Assembly: GCF_001870225.1 (NCBI RefSeq)
Contig: NZ_CP017675.1
Location: 617,036-681,035 of the forward strand
Length of the DNA: 64,000 nucleotides
From: Gloeomargarita lithophora Alchichica-D10
GTDB taxonomy: Bacteria > Cyanobacteriota > Cyanobacteriia > Gloeomargaritales > Gloeomargaritaceae
Direction of reading: 5' to 3'
Part shown: positions 56,008 to 64,000 of the stretch, in pieces
Numbering within the stretch: the stretch's first letter is position 1
Layout: each line of letters begins with the position of its first letter
The notes under the pieces: generated by a model
What the model was told of the DNA's origin: nothing
What the model saw: only the letters and a program-made list of their open reading frames with translations
Databases searched by the model: none
Program-made: the position numbers and the translations under genes

Positions 56008-56542
56008 TCAACTCAATGAGGAGCTTTTCGTTCTTTACCAATGGAGGAATGGAAGTAACTCCTATCAGTTTCGGCTTTTCTTTGGCCTAGACTTTATAGA
56101 TATTAGCTACGCTGTGAAGGTTGCTCTCTGGTTTGAATCCGGCGGTTGGTGTGATGTTAAAGAGGTAGCACTAGAAAGAGATCAAGGAGAGTATCTGTTT
56201 GAATATAAGTATGTAAAATACAAATATCTGCCAAAATTTCTATTTCCTATTGCCCGCCTTGATGCTGATCTTATAATGGTAGAATGCGATATAGAGAAGC
56301 TTGCAAGTGGTAGTGTCTATTATAAGGGCAAAGACTCATCGCCAGAGTTCATGTTTAATAGTTTGACAGCAATGATGGCAACTTTAGTTGATTACTTTGA
56401 GTCTGGTAATACCATTGCTCTAGATGAGCATTATCATCCTGATTGGGATTGGAATTTATTGGACGAAATCCGGCAGCGACATGATCCTCATATCCGTGAA
56501 GGATGGGAAGGGGATACCTGGAACTCAGTTACTAATAGGTAG
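56008..56542 (+). pseudogene. 5'-truncated SMI1/KNR4-like (SUKH) gene at array edge
   Basis: 178 codons run from the last repeat to TAG. The protein resembles the SMI1/KNR4 family (LFVLYQWRNGSNSYQFRLFF, then a variable middle and NSLTAMMATLVDYFESGN), but the usual N-terminal 20-40 residues are missing. The only early in-frame initiator is a TTG inside the terminal repeat (TTGGAAAC). Members often serve as immunity proteins against nuclease toxins. Whether it is translated from the repeat-borne TTG is unknown. Confidence 0.6.
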
Positions 56543-56581
56543 ATTGTCGATGGTGTGAACCAGATTACTATCCTGGCCTGC

Positions 56582-57493
56582 CTATGCTAAGTTATTCAGC
56601 CATTGAGTCAAATCCTCAGCAGTCGTGAAATCTAGTAACGCTTCACCCAAGGTTTCTAGTTGGTCTATTGACATTCCCTGGATTTGGGAGACTTGGGTCG
56701 AGGTAGGCTGGCCTATTTTGCGTTGAAGTTGGCGGAGAATGAGGCCGACCTCTCCTTCTTGCCTACCTTCTTGCCTGCCTTCTTGTTTGCCTTCTTGTTT
56801 GCCTTCGAGTTTAGTTTTTTGTTCCCATTCCAAATACGCTTGTAATAAGGGCATCATCGCCTCCCGCTCTTCGGTAGTTCCACTAATTTCAACCTGGATT
56901 TTCCATCCTATTAGCAATCGTAGCGCGTCCTGCCGTTTCCGTGAGCCTTCAGGTAGTTGTATCACTTCTTCAACAGCCCGCTTCTGGACTTTACCTCGGC
57001 CTAATAGCCTCAGCCATAGGGTTTCTGGTTCTAGGGGCAAATGATGCAAAACCACCATGCCGGTTTGAAGTCCCTCAGCCAAGCTGTAAACGCCAGCAGG
57101 CCATTCCCTTGCTGGCTGTGCCCCAAATTGATTGAGAACTCGCTTTGATAGCGTCGGGGTCAGAACCCACAACCGGGCTGGCCTGGTGTCAGAGTTATCC
57201 TGTTTCGTCTGTCGTTCCAGTTCGGCTTGCACCAGTAAATTTTTGAGAATACAGCTCCGAATTTCTGCTGGGGAGGGAGGATTGCGAAAGGGTTCAAACA
57301 AACAAGGGGTCAGGGCTAATTGACCCAAAAGCCCCAAACTAGGGTCGGGTTCATACCCAGGATTGGGAGAGAAATAGACATCGATCCACCGGGATTCTCC
57401 CGAAACTTCTCGGTTAAGGTTAACTTGGCCGGCCTGGGTTAAGAGTACTTCAAAGAGGCTTTTACTGAATTCGTCGAAGGGGGTTCGAGACAT
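56582..57493 (-). CDS. Rpn-like/DUF4351-type protein
   Basis: A 303-residue cyanobacterial protein. The N-terminus has SRWIDVYFSPNPGYEPDPSL, a strand arrangement like PD-(D/E)XK Rpn proteins. After a helical part comes a short tandem repeat (EGKQEGKQEGRQEGRQEG) and a DUF4351-like C-terminus (LILRQLQRKIGQPTSTQVSQ, LETLGEALLDFTTAEDLTQW). Such genes are numerous in cyanobacteria; function is uncertain. It lies convergent with the SMI1-like fragment. Confidence 0.75.
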   Translation of the reverse strand: MSRTPFDEFSKSLFEVLLTQAGQVNLNREVSGESRWIDVYFSPNPGYEPDPSLGLLGQLALTPCLFEPFRNPPSPAEIRSCILKNLLVQAELERQTKQDNSDTRPARLWVLTPTLSKRVLNQFGAQPAREWPAGVYSLAEGLQTGMVVLHHLPLEPETLWLRLLGRGKVQKRAVEEVIQLPEGSRKRQDALRLLIGWKIQVEISGTTEEREAMMPLLQAYLEWEQKTKLEGKQEGKQEGRQEGRQEGEVGLILRQLQRKIGQPTSTQVSQIQGMSIDQLETLGEALLDFTTAEDLTQWLNNLA

Positions 57494-57845
57494 TGGCTCA
57501 TCGTAAAAAAGTTTGAGTATAATATCAATTTTCGGCGTTGCCTATGGGCGGTATGAAATCCAGGTTTACGATTGATTCCATCTGTTACAGGGGCAGGGTT
57601 TTCCCCATTATGCCTTGTGATAACCATACCCAGATTCAGCAACGCCCAATTCTCTAAATGTTGTCTTCACCTACAACCCAATGCGGGACAGTGCCCTGCG
57701 ACCCTTTTGTTGAATGGGTTGCCTGATGGTGATGGATTGGTATAAGAGTGGTTTCAGCATGACGAGCCTTGAGTACAGATGGGATGGTGGCAAGGTTGAG
57801 TGTTTGCCGGTCGAGGGTGGCGGTGAGGTTTGAACTGCCCGCTGG
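57494..57845. other. Intergenic region without recognisable gene
   Basis: About 350 bases. A short stretch, GCGGGACAGTGCCCTGCGAC near 57683, resembles the core of the family A elements, but no ends are seen. Short frames here lack codon or domain support. Confidence 0.5.
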
Positions 57846-58160
57846 TTAAGTATCGGGTGCTTCCGGCTGATGGTTGGTCGGGAGGAGATGATTCCAGGCG
57901 GCATAAAATCCCTGGGAACCCTCATAGGGCAGTCTTTGGGCACATAGCCAAAGCACATTGCAAACCGGCAAAGTTAGTTCGATACGACTGAGTTGAGCGA
58001 CAACATCCAAAAAACATTCAGGGGTTGCTTGCTCCAGAACCTGCTCGAAGCTATAGTGGGACTTTGAGAGAAACTGGCTCCTAAACGGCCTCAGACCTAG
58101 ACACAGCAATTGTTTTACCTCGATCAGCATATTTTCTTGATGCGACTGGGTTCCAGCCAT
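57846..58160 (-). CDS. Small protein of unknown function
   Basis: A possible 104-residue protein, or 94 residues from the second ATG (MLIEVKQLLCLGLRPFRSQF). Composition is balanced and the middle (CFLDVVAQLSRIELTLPVCN) is plausible globular sequence. No family recognised, and there is no supporting neighbour. It could be a remnant of a larger gene. Confidence 0.35.
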   Translation of the reverse strand: MAGTQSHQENMLIEVKQLLCLGLRPFRSQFLSKSHYSFEQVLEQATPECFLDVVAQLSRIELTLPVCNVLWLCAQRLPYEGSQGFYAAWNHLLPTNHQPEAPDT

Positions 58161-58262
58161 TATTACCTTGCCGATGTGTTTTGCCTGTCTTGCTTGAGCT
58201 TGAGCCTGTTTTAGGGCTTAAAACTTATAAAGTTCCATTAGTCGGTAGTTTGGGCGCAATGG

Positions 58263-58370
58263 CTATAGCTAAACACGTAAAGGTTGACATAATAACATGG
58301 GTCGCAGGGCACCGCCCCGCATTGGTTTTCCGAAATCTTGAGACGACAACCTTACTCTACTTAGCTATAG
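58263..58370. repeat. MITE-like element, family B
   Basis: 108 bases with perfect 10-base inverted ends (CTATAGCTAA and TTAGCTATAG). Similarity extends inward over about 28 bases (GTAAAGGTTG against GTAAGGTTG on the other strand). The interior contains GGGTCGCAGGGCACCGCCCC. The end matches the element cut by the left edge of the window. Confidence 0.75.
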
Positions 58371-58377
58371 ATGGTGT

Positions 58378-58677
58378 TTGGCGGCGATAGATGATGTTGT
58401 CAACCGGGGTTCTTTGGCTGATTGGGTAGAGCTTTTGGATGCACTAAAATCCCAGCCAGTTGTCTTTGATAAACTGAAGCGTGTTATCCAGAACTATCCT
58501 GACCCCAGTGCCCAATCGTATCGTTTCTTTCAACAGGTAATTGACGGTGACCCACCCCGGCAACCAGGATTATCATGGGATAGAAAAACTACATCACCCT
58601 ACGGGCAGGGTTTGGTTCTCATAGTCCCGCAGGAGGGCATAAAATTCTTCCCCTTCAATGGTCTCTTGCTCCAATAA
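58378..58677 (+). CDS. Short protein of unknown function, possibly a gene remnant
   Basis: A 99-codon frame. The first 60 residues ([37 protein letters not shown]) look like a real helical domain common in small cyanobacterial proteins. The last 28 codons run antisense to the end of ftsH and are probably read-through after loss of the original stop. The MITE-like element ends 8 bases upstream and may have removed the original 5' end. Confidence 0.4.
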   Translation: MAAIDDVVNRGSLADWVELLDALKSQPVVFDKLKRVIQNYPDPSAQSYRFFQQVIDGDPPRQPGLSWDRKTTSPYGQGLVLIVPQEGIKFFPFNGLLLQ

Positions 58678-60441
58678 ACGTTCCACCAACTGATCCATCA
58701 GGGGGCGGTGGGTACGCAGGAGGCGGCGGGCTTCCTGGTAGGCTTTTTGGGTCATGGTGCGGACGAGGTGATCGACTTTATTGGCTAATTCATCGGAATA
58801 ATTAGGGCGTTGCCACCACTCGGTCGCCTCCTCCAAACTCACCAACCCCAACTCGGACATCCCGTAGCGGGTGACCATTTCCCGCGCCAGTTCCGTGATC
58901 ACCTGCAAATCATTGCTCGCCCCAATGGTCACTTCGCTCTCCCCAAACACCTCCACTTCGGCAGCCCGTCCCCCCAGGGTGGCAATAATTTGGTGATACA
59001 TCCAACTGCGGGTATAAAGCCCGCTGTCCACCCGCTCCTCGTTAAATACCTGCTGGCTAAAGCCGCCAATACCCCCGGAGCGGGGAATAATCGTCACCTT
59101 ATTTAAGGGGTCAGTGTCGGGTAGGAGGGCGATTAACAAGGCGTGACCAATTTCGTGATAGGCAATCAAACGTTTTTTCTTGCTATCCATCAAAGGATTC
59201 AAGGTCAACCCAATCGTCACCCGGTCAATGGCATCTTCAACTTCGAGGGGGGTCATGGCTTCCTTGCGGCGCCGGGCGGTGAGGATGGCCGCCTCGTTGA
59301 GTAAATTCGCCAGTGCCGCCCCGGAAAACCCCGGCGTACGGCGGGCGACAGTTTCCAGAGAGACTTCCGGGGCTAACTTTTTGTCCCGGGCGTGAACCCG
59401 CAAAATGCCTAAGCGTCCCTGAAAGGTCGGTAAATCCACCATCACCTGTCGGTCAAAGCGGCCAGGGCGCAGTAATGCCCCATCCAACACATCCGGGCGG
59501 TTGGTGGCGGCAATCACGATCACCCCCGTATTGCCTTCAAACCCATCCATTTCCGTCAAAAGTTGATTCAGGGTTTGCTCCCGTTCATCGTTACCACCGC
59601 CAATGCCCGCCCCCCGCTGGCGACCCACCGCATCAATCTCATCAATAAAAATAATGCAGGGTGCCTGTTCCTTCGCCTTGCGGAACAAATCCCGCACCCG
59701 GGAAGCCCCCACCCCCACAAACAATTCCACAAACTCCGACCCGGACATACTCAAAAACGGCACCCCCGCTTCCCCGGCGATGGCCTTGGCGAGCAGGGTT
59801 TTCCCTGTTCCTGGCGGCCCTACCAGCAGCACCCCGCGGGGAATCCGTGCCCCAATCGCCGTAAACCGATCCGGGTACTTGAGAAAAGTAACCACTTCCT
59901 GCAATTCTTCTTTAGCTTCTTCAATGCCCGCCACATCGTCAAATTTGACCCCCGTGTTGGCCGCCACCTGAAACCGCGCCCGGGACTGGCCGAAACTGAG
60001 GGCTTGCCCCGGCCCCCCCGGCGCATTGCTCAACCGCCGCAACAGGGCAATCAGGAGCAATAACAAAACTAAACCCAGCAAAATATTCGCCAACAACCCC
60101 ATCACCGCCTGATTGTTCGGCTGATCCACCACCGTCAATTTCACCTTGGCTTGGCGAATTTGCCGCAGGAGTTCGGGGTTTTGTTCAAATAATTGCACCT
60201 CCAAGGGCGGTTCATTGGGGGGACGGTCTTTCAAACGCACCCGGGCGGTCTGTTGCTGGCGGTTGATGGCAATTTCCGCCACCTGATTTTGCTGAATTTT
60301 TTGGAGCAGTTCCGTATAACTCAAACCCAAATCCGCCGCCTGCCGTACCTGTGCCAGCCCTGGTGTGCCGGTCGCCAGTGCCAGACTTAGTACCGCCGCC
60401 GACAACCAACGGTGGGGTCGGACGCTGTCTTTTGCCGCCAT
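58594..60441 (-). CDS. ftsH: ATP-dependent zinc metalloprotease FtsH
   Basis: A 615-residue membrane AAA+ protease that extracts and degrades membrane proteins, in cyanobacteria including damaged photosystem II subunits. An N-terminal hydrophobic segment ([18 protein letters not shown]), a lumenal part and a second membrane segment ([20 protein letters not shown]) come first. Walker A is [16 protein letters not shown], the second region of homology is [19 protein letters not shown], and the zinc site is HEIGHALL. Full length. The paralogue class (FtsH1-4) cannot be fixed. Confidence 0.95.
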   Translation of the reverse strand: MAAKDSVRPHRWLSAAVLSLALATGTPGLAQVRQAADLGLSYTELLQKIQQNQVAEIAINRQQQTARVRLKDRPPNEPPLEVQLFEQNPELLRQIRQAKVKLTVVDQPNNQAVMGLLANILLGLVLLLLLIALLRRLSNAPGGPGQALSFGQSRARFQVAANTGVKFDDVAGIEEAKEELQEVVTFLKYPDRFTAIGARIPRGVLLVGPPGTGKTLLAKAIAGEAGVPFLSMSGSEFVELFVGVGASRVRDLFRKAKEQAPCIIFIDEIDAVGRQRGAGIGGGNDEREQTLNQLLTEMDGFEGNTGVIVIAATNRPDVLDGALLRPGRFDRQVMVDLPTFQGRLGILRVHARDKKLAPEVSLETVARRTPGFSGAALANLLNEAAILTARRRKEAMTPLEVEDAIDRVTIGLTLNPLMDSKKKRLIAYHEIGHALLIALLPDTDPLNKVTIIPRSGGIGGFSQQVFNEERVDSGLYTRSWMYHQIIATLGGRAAEVEVFGESEVTIGASNDLQVITELAREMVTRYGMSELGLVSLEEATEWWQRPNYSDELANKVDHLVRTMTQKAYQEARRLLRTHRPLMDQLVERLLEQETIEGEEFYALLRDYENQTLPVG

Positions 60442-60472
60442 AGTGCCTCGAATGCCAGACCTTTATCCTATC

Positions 60473-61153
60473 CTAGCTTGCCCGCCGCTCCTCTCTGGCA
60501 CCGGGCATCGTCTGGGTCACCAACAGATGCCGATCCGCCCCCCAAGCCACCCAGCCCCAGGTTTGAAACCGCCCCAACAACCGAGTACAGGTCACCCGGC
60601 TGGTGCCAATCGCATTCGCCAAACTCTGATGGGTCAACCGCACCGCCAAACGCACCCCCGTGGGTACGGGTTCCCCCACCTCCTGCGCCAACAGCAAAAG
60701 CAAATGCCGCAATCGGTCTTCCACCCGGCGTTGCCCCGCCGTAATCGCCAACAGCGCCTCGGTTTGCCGCAACCGCCGCATCAACTGGAATAACAACACC
60801 TGCGCCAACGCCCCGGAGCGTTCTAGCTCTGCCAAACTTAGCCACAAACAATACACATCCGTCAACGCCCGCGCCTGGTAGGACACCAACCCCGTCAAAG
60901 GCATTCCCAGGGGCATCCCCGGCCCCGCCAACCCCACCAACACCTCATCCCCATTGCTCTGGGCGGTACTCAACTGCACCACCCCCTGACCCACCTGCCA
61001 CAGCCCGTCTCCCTCTAGGGGCAAAAGCTCATGCCGGGGGAAAAACCGTCCCTGGCGCAACTTACCCGTGAGTTCCAAATGGGAACCGACCAACTCCCGC
61101 CAACTCATTTCTAGGGCAAAAACGCCGGACTCTTGCCGCATGGTCACGGTCAT
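60473..61153 (-). CDS. CRP/FNR family transcription regulator, NtcA-like
   Basis: A 226-residue regulator. The N-terminal cyclic-nucleotide-type beta barrel has WQVGQGVVQLSTAQSNGDEV and the C-terminal winged helix reads LTHQSLANAIGTSRVTCTRL, then LGRFQTWGW. The end resembles NtcA and other cyanobacterial members. The usual cAMP-binding residues are not evident. It lies 31 bases upstream of ftsH on the same strand, so joint expression is possible. Confidence 0.88.
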   Translation of the reverse strand: MTVTMRQESGVFALEMSWRELVGSHLELTGKLRQGRFFPRHELLPLEGDGLWQVGQGVVQLSTAQSNGDEVLVGLAGPGMPLGMPLTGLVSYQARALTDVYCLWLSLAELERSGALAQVLLFQLMRRLRQTEALLAITAGQRRVEDRLRHLLLLLAQEVGEPVPTGVRLAVRLTHQSLANAIGTSRVTCTRLLGRFQTWGWVAWGADRHLLVTQTMPGAREERRAS

Positions 61154-61224
61154 GGCGCACCCCCTATTTGGGCTAGTTAGCTTTCACCTTACCCCCCCAA
61201 GATCAACAATATGTAATCAACAGG

Positions 61225-62529
61225 TTAGGGTTTGGTTAAGAAATTCCTGGGGTTCACCAAAACCCAGCGCACTTGTCCTTGGGCAGCACCGGGGAGGGGT
61301 AATTTATTTATCGGGGTATCCTGGGGCGCAAACAGGGTGAGGGCGGTCGCTTGTCCGGGGGTAATGGGGGTGGGTTTTAGACCGAGGCATGATAATGCTT
61401 TTGTACTTAGGGCTTGCCACAGTTCCCCCGGTGTGAGTTGTCCCGGGGTCACCAACCCCGCCCAGAGGTAGCTGAATGCGCCTGCCAAACCCGCCAGACG
61501 GGGGGGAGCCAAGGCAAAGGGCACGGTTTTTTCTTCGTAGGTATGGGCGTGGTGGTCAATGGCAATGGCATCAATCACCCCGGTTTTTACCCCCTGAATC
61601 AGGGCGAAACGGTCTTCGGGATTGCCCAGGGGGGGGTCAAAGCGCAGGTAGGGGTTGTAATCCCCCAGGTGCGTGCTATCCCAGAGGAGATGCGCCCAGG
61701 TGGTACTGGCGGTGATGGGTAAACCCGCCGCTTTCGCCTGGGTGAGTAGCATGACCGAGCGACGGGTGGAAATCCGCATCAAATGTACGGGCGTACCAAT
61801 GGCGTTCACCAATTCTAAAATGCCCGTCAGCGCGGTGGTTTCAGCGGCGGGGGGTATCTCCGGCAAACCCAGGGTCAGGCTGGCTGTGCCGGGGCGGGCG
61901 ACTCCCATTGGGCTGAAACTGGGGTCACAGGGGCAAAGGGCAACGGGTTTCCCCAGGGGTCGGGCGTAGGTGAGCAGTTGTTGCAATAAACCTAAATCGG
62001 CCAGGGGTTGTCCATCGCTAAACCCCGCTACCCCCGCTTGGGCGAGTTCGGCAAGTTCGGCCATCTGTTCCCCCCCCAATCCCTGGGTCAATGCCCCCCA
62101 CAGGTGCAATTGGATGGGAATTGCGGCCTGTTGCTGGTGCCACCATGCCAGCCCCGCCCGGTGATCCAAAACCGGTTGGGTTCCTGGCAATAGGGTTAAA
62201 CGGGTAAAGCCCCCCTGCACCGCCTGGTTGGTTAATTGGGCGAGGGTTTCGCGCCCTTCGTGGCCTGGTTCACTACTTTGGCTATACAAATCCACCAGCC
62301 CTGGTCCCAAAATACATTCCTGGGCGGGATATTCTGGCACTCCATCCTGGGTAGGTAAATCTGTGTCAATCGCCGCAATCACCCCGTCTTCCAGCCAAAC
62401 ATCAGTAATTTCATCCCGTTGCCCCACCGGGTCAAGCAGACGTACCTGGCGCAAAATTAAATTATGACCGGGGTTTAGGACTCCAGCCGGTAGCCCAAAT
62501 CCTGGAGTAGGCGGGGGGTTTGTCGCCAT
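61225..62529 (-). CDS. Dihydroorotase homologue without metal-binding HxH
   Basis: A 434-residue amidohydrolase-fold protein like PyrC. The first metal motif, normally DLHVHLREPG, is DLYSQSSEPGHEGRET, so the two histidines are missing. The later region keeps IDAIAIDHHAHTYEEKTVPF and ALAPPRLAGLAGAF. This suggests a structural, non-catalytic paralogue, like the inactive dihydroorotases that support ATCase in some bacteria. The start overlaps era by 55 bases. An active dihydroorotase should be encoded elsewhere. Confidence 0.85.
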   Translation of the reverse strand: MATNPPPTPGFGLPAGVLNPGHNLILRQVRLLDPVGQRDEITDVWLEDGVIAAIDTDLPTQDGVPEYPAQECILGPGLVDLYSQSSEPGHEGRETLAQLTNQAVQGGFTRLTLLPGTQPVLDHRAGLAWWHQQQAAIPIQLHLWGALTQGLGGEQMAELAELAQAGVAGFSDGQPLADLGLLQQLLTYARPLGKPVALCPCDPSFSPMGVARPGTASLTLGLPEIPPAAETTALTGILELVNAIGTPVHLMRISTRRSVMLLTQAKAAGLPITASTTWAHLLWDSTHLGDYNPYLRFDPPLGNPEDRFALIQGVKTGVIDAIAIDHHAHTYEEKTVPFALAPPRLAGLAGAFSYLWAGLVTPGQLTPGELWQALSTKALSCLGLKPTPITPGQATALTLFAPQDTPINKLPLPGAAQGQVRWVLVNPRNFLTKP

Positions 62530-63374
62530 TTCGGTTCGACTTTCACAAACAGTTGTAAGTACACCGGGCCGCTGATTAATTTTTGCATTTCCTGGCGGGC
62601 TTGACTGCCAATGGTTTTCAGCATTTGCCCCTGATTGCCAATGATAATCGCTTTTTGGGACGGACGTTCCACCACAATTGCGGCAAAAATCCGGGTAATT
62701 TTCGGGGTTTCCTCCACCCGCTCCACCACCACCGCCACCGCATGGGGGACTTCTTCGCGGGTCAGGTGGAAAATTTGCTCCCGGATCAATTCCGCCATGA
62801 TGAACCGCTCCGGCTGATCCGTGACCATCTCCGGGGGGTAATAACAGGGGCCGGGGGGCAGGGCTTGTAATAACTGCGCTTGCAATTCGGGAATGCCCTG
62901 GCCGGTGACGGCGGAAAAGGGGAGCAAAGGGGCGGCGGGCAATAAGGCTTGATAACTGGCGGTGATCCGCTCCCCCTGCTCATCGGCGACCAAATCCTGT
63001 TTATTCAAGCCCAATAATACCGGCGTTTTTTGAGTAGCTAACCCCTGGGCAATAAACCCATCCCCCGTCCCCGCCGGTTGCGAGCCATCTACCAGCAATA
63101 ACACCACATCCACGGAGCGCACCAGGGTTTGGGCATTTTTGACCAGAATTTCCCCCAGGCGATGGTGGGGTTTGTGAATGCCGGGGGTATCCACCAAAAT
63201 CATTTGCCCTTCGGGGAGGGTGACAATGCCCCGGAGCCGCTGGCGGGTGGTTTGGGCGGTGGGGGAAGTGATGGCAATTTTCTGCCCCACCAAATAATTT
63301 AATAGGGTAGATTTGCCCACGTTGGGTCGCCCCAGGAGAGCCACAAATCCCGAACGAAATGGGGTGGCATTCAC
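62475..63374 (-). CDS. era: GTPase Era
   Basis: A 299-residue GTPase that binds 16S rRNA and aids 30S maturation. G1 is GRPNVGKS (residues 15-22), G2 and Era signature follow (SPTAQTTRQRLRGI), G3 is DTPGIHKPHH, G4 is NKQD. The C-terminal KH domain has the GNQGQMLKTIGSQARQEMQ stretch. The start is GTG at 63374, overlapping the cphA stop (GTGA). Confidence 0.96.
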   Translation of the reverse strand: MNATPFRSGFVALLGRPNVGKSTLLNYLVGQKIAITSPTAQTTRQRLRGIVTLPEGQMILVDTPGIHKPHHRLGEILVKNAQTLVRSVDVVLLLVDGSQPAGTGDGFIAQGLATQKTPVLLGLNKQDLVADEQGERITASYQALLPAAPLLPFSAVTGQGIPELQAQLLQALPPGPCYYPPEMVTDQPERFIMAELIREQIFHLTREEVPHAVAVVVERVEETPKITRIFAAIVVERPSQKAIIIGNQGQMLKTIGSQARQEMQKLISGPVYLQLFVKVEPKWRQTPRLLQDLGYRLES

Positions 63375-64000
63375 TGGGGCGGTGTCCCTAAAACCAAAGC
63401 CAGGGTGCGCTGGACACTTTCGGGGAAAACCACGACCAAATCCCCGGTTTTGGCTTGTTTCAGGGCGGTTTCGATGGCCTCGGTTTCATCCAAAATTACC
63501 TGGAGAACCCGTGTCGCAACGGTTTCGGTCACGCCCATTTGCAACCAGTTGGCGGCTTCCCCCCGCGGGCGACCCCTGGTGTCGTCGTCTTCTTTGATAA
63601 TCAAGCGGTCGAATAACCCGGCGGCGATGCGACCCATTTCCCGCAAATCCTCATCCCGGCGGTCGCCCGGTGCCCCAATTACCCCGATGCGTTCCCCCTT
63701 TTGCCAACCGGCGACAAATTCCCCCACCGCCCGATAGCCGTGGGGATTGTGGGCGTAGTCAATCAGCACATGAAAATCCTGCACCGCCAGCAAATTCATC
63801 CGCCCCGGCGTTTGCGCCACCCCTGCGGCAAAGGTGCGTAACCCCGCCGCCAATTGGTCTAAATTCACCCCCACCCGGTAGGCGGCCAGGACAGCGGCCA
63901 GGGCATTGGCCGTCATAAACCGCACCGTCCCCCCCAGGGTCAAGGGCACCTCCTGCACCGGCAGTACTGGGATGGTTTTTTCTCCCTCTAACAACGTAAT
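63371..64000 (-). CDS. cphA: Cyanophycin synthetase, C-terminal part (runs off the window)
   Basis: The last 210 residues of a CphA-type enzyme, which builds the Asp-Arg polymer cyanophycin. The Mur-ligase-like C-terminal domain is visible: TANALAAVLAAYRVGVNLDQ, GRMNLLAVQDFHVLIDYAHN, GDRRDEDLREMGRIAA and IIKEDDDTRGRPRGEAAN. The frame is open to base 64000, so the ATP-grasp and central parts lie beyond the edge. Its stop overlaps era. Confidence 0.9.
   Translation of the reverse strand: MTLLEGEKTIPVLPVQEVPLTLGGTVRFMTANALAAVLAAYRVGVNLDQLAAGLRTFAAGVAQTPGRMNLLAVQDFHVLIDYAHNPHGYRAVGEFVAGWQKGERIGVIGAPGDRRDEDLREMGRIAAGLFDRLIIKEDDDTRGRPRGEAANWLQMGVTETVATRVLQVILDETEAIETALKQAKTGDLVVVFPESVQRTLALVLGTPPQ

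Noticed and set aside
57671-57958. 95-residue minus-strand frame
   Set aside because: Overlaps the more plausible frame at 57846 and has biased, low-quality composition.
59563-60063. 166-residue plus-strand frame inside ftsH
   Set aside because: Shadow of ftsH; proline-rich composition typical of antisense frames in this GC-rich gene.

Overview
The window is chromosomal DNA of a cyanobacterium, probably unicellular. Supporting signs are a CphA-type cyanophycin synthetase, a class I fructose-1,6-bisphosphatase, a J-domain membrane protein, many Uma2 (DUF820) genes, an NtcA-like CRP-family regulator, and two CRISPR loci of the Cmr (type III-B) kind that lack Cas6. I cannot fix the genus from sequence alone.

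Left flank (1-17.1 kb): mostly housekeeping. It holds pheT, a GT4 glycosyltransferase, a recombinase-like protein beside tRNA-Lys(UUU), a PstS-like binding protein, hisIE, a NUDIX gene and ridA separated by a 14-bp minisatellite, valS, a DprA-like gene, and fbp overlapping an SmtB-like metal-sensing repressor.

CRISPR locus A (17.2-34.4 kb, minus strand): a compact operon runs cas10(HD+GGDD)-uma2-cmr3-cmr4-uma2-uma2-cmr5-uma2-cmr6/cmr1 fusion-PD-(D/E)XK-like-uma2-uma2. Six Uma2 genes are woven among the Cmr genes with overlapping stop/start codons. Upstream lie a 20-repeat array, a truncated CARF-HEPN gene cut at the array edge, a J-domain membrane protein, a broken Uma2 gene, cas2, cas1 and a small membrane protein. 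A brnA antitoxin follows, with a brnT toxin broken by a mobile repeat.

CRISPR locus B (35.5-56.0 kb): a second operon on the plus strand, cas10(without HD)-cmr3-cmr4-cmr5-cmr6/cmr1 fusion. Next come a VIT-VWA protein and a signalling block: CARF-HEPN (Csx2), Uma2 with a coiled coil, a WYL regulator, and CARF-RelE (Cami1-like), which faces a Csx3 ring-nuclease-ATPase fusion, a membrane-anchored NYN nuclease and an HD hydrolase. Then follow Uma2, two small membrane proteins, cas1, cas2 and a 34-repeat array. Expected logic: crRNA-guided Cmr complexes make cyclic oligoadenylate through Cas10, CARF-HEPN and CARF-RelE respond, and Csx3 resets the signal. Neither locus has cas6, as in the cyanobacterial III-Bv subtype that uses RNase E.

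Right flank (56.5-64 kb): a truncated SMI1/KNR4-like gene at the array edge, an Rpn-like protein, ftsH, a CRP-family regulator, a dihydroorotase homologue without its metal-binding HxH, era and the 3' end of cphA.

A family of about 100-bp MITE-like elements (TIR near TAGCAATCC, TA target duplication) is scattered through the window and sits next to every stand-alone Uma2 gene. The most novel-looking features are the Uma2-interleaved Cmr operon, the Cas1-linked small membrane protein present in both loci, and the MITE-Uma2 association.
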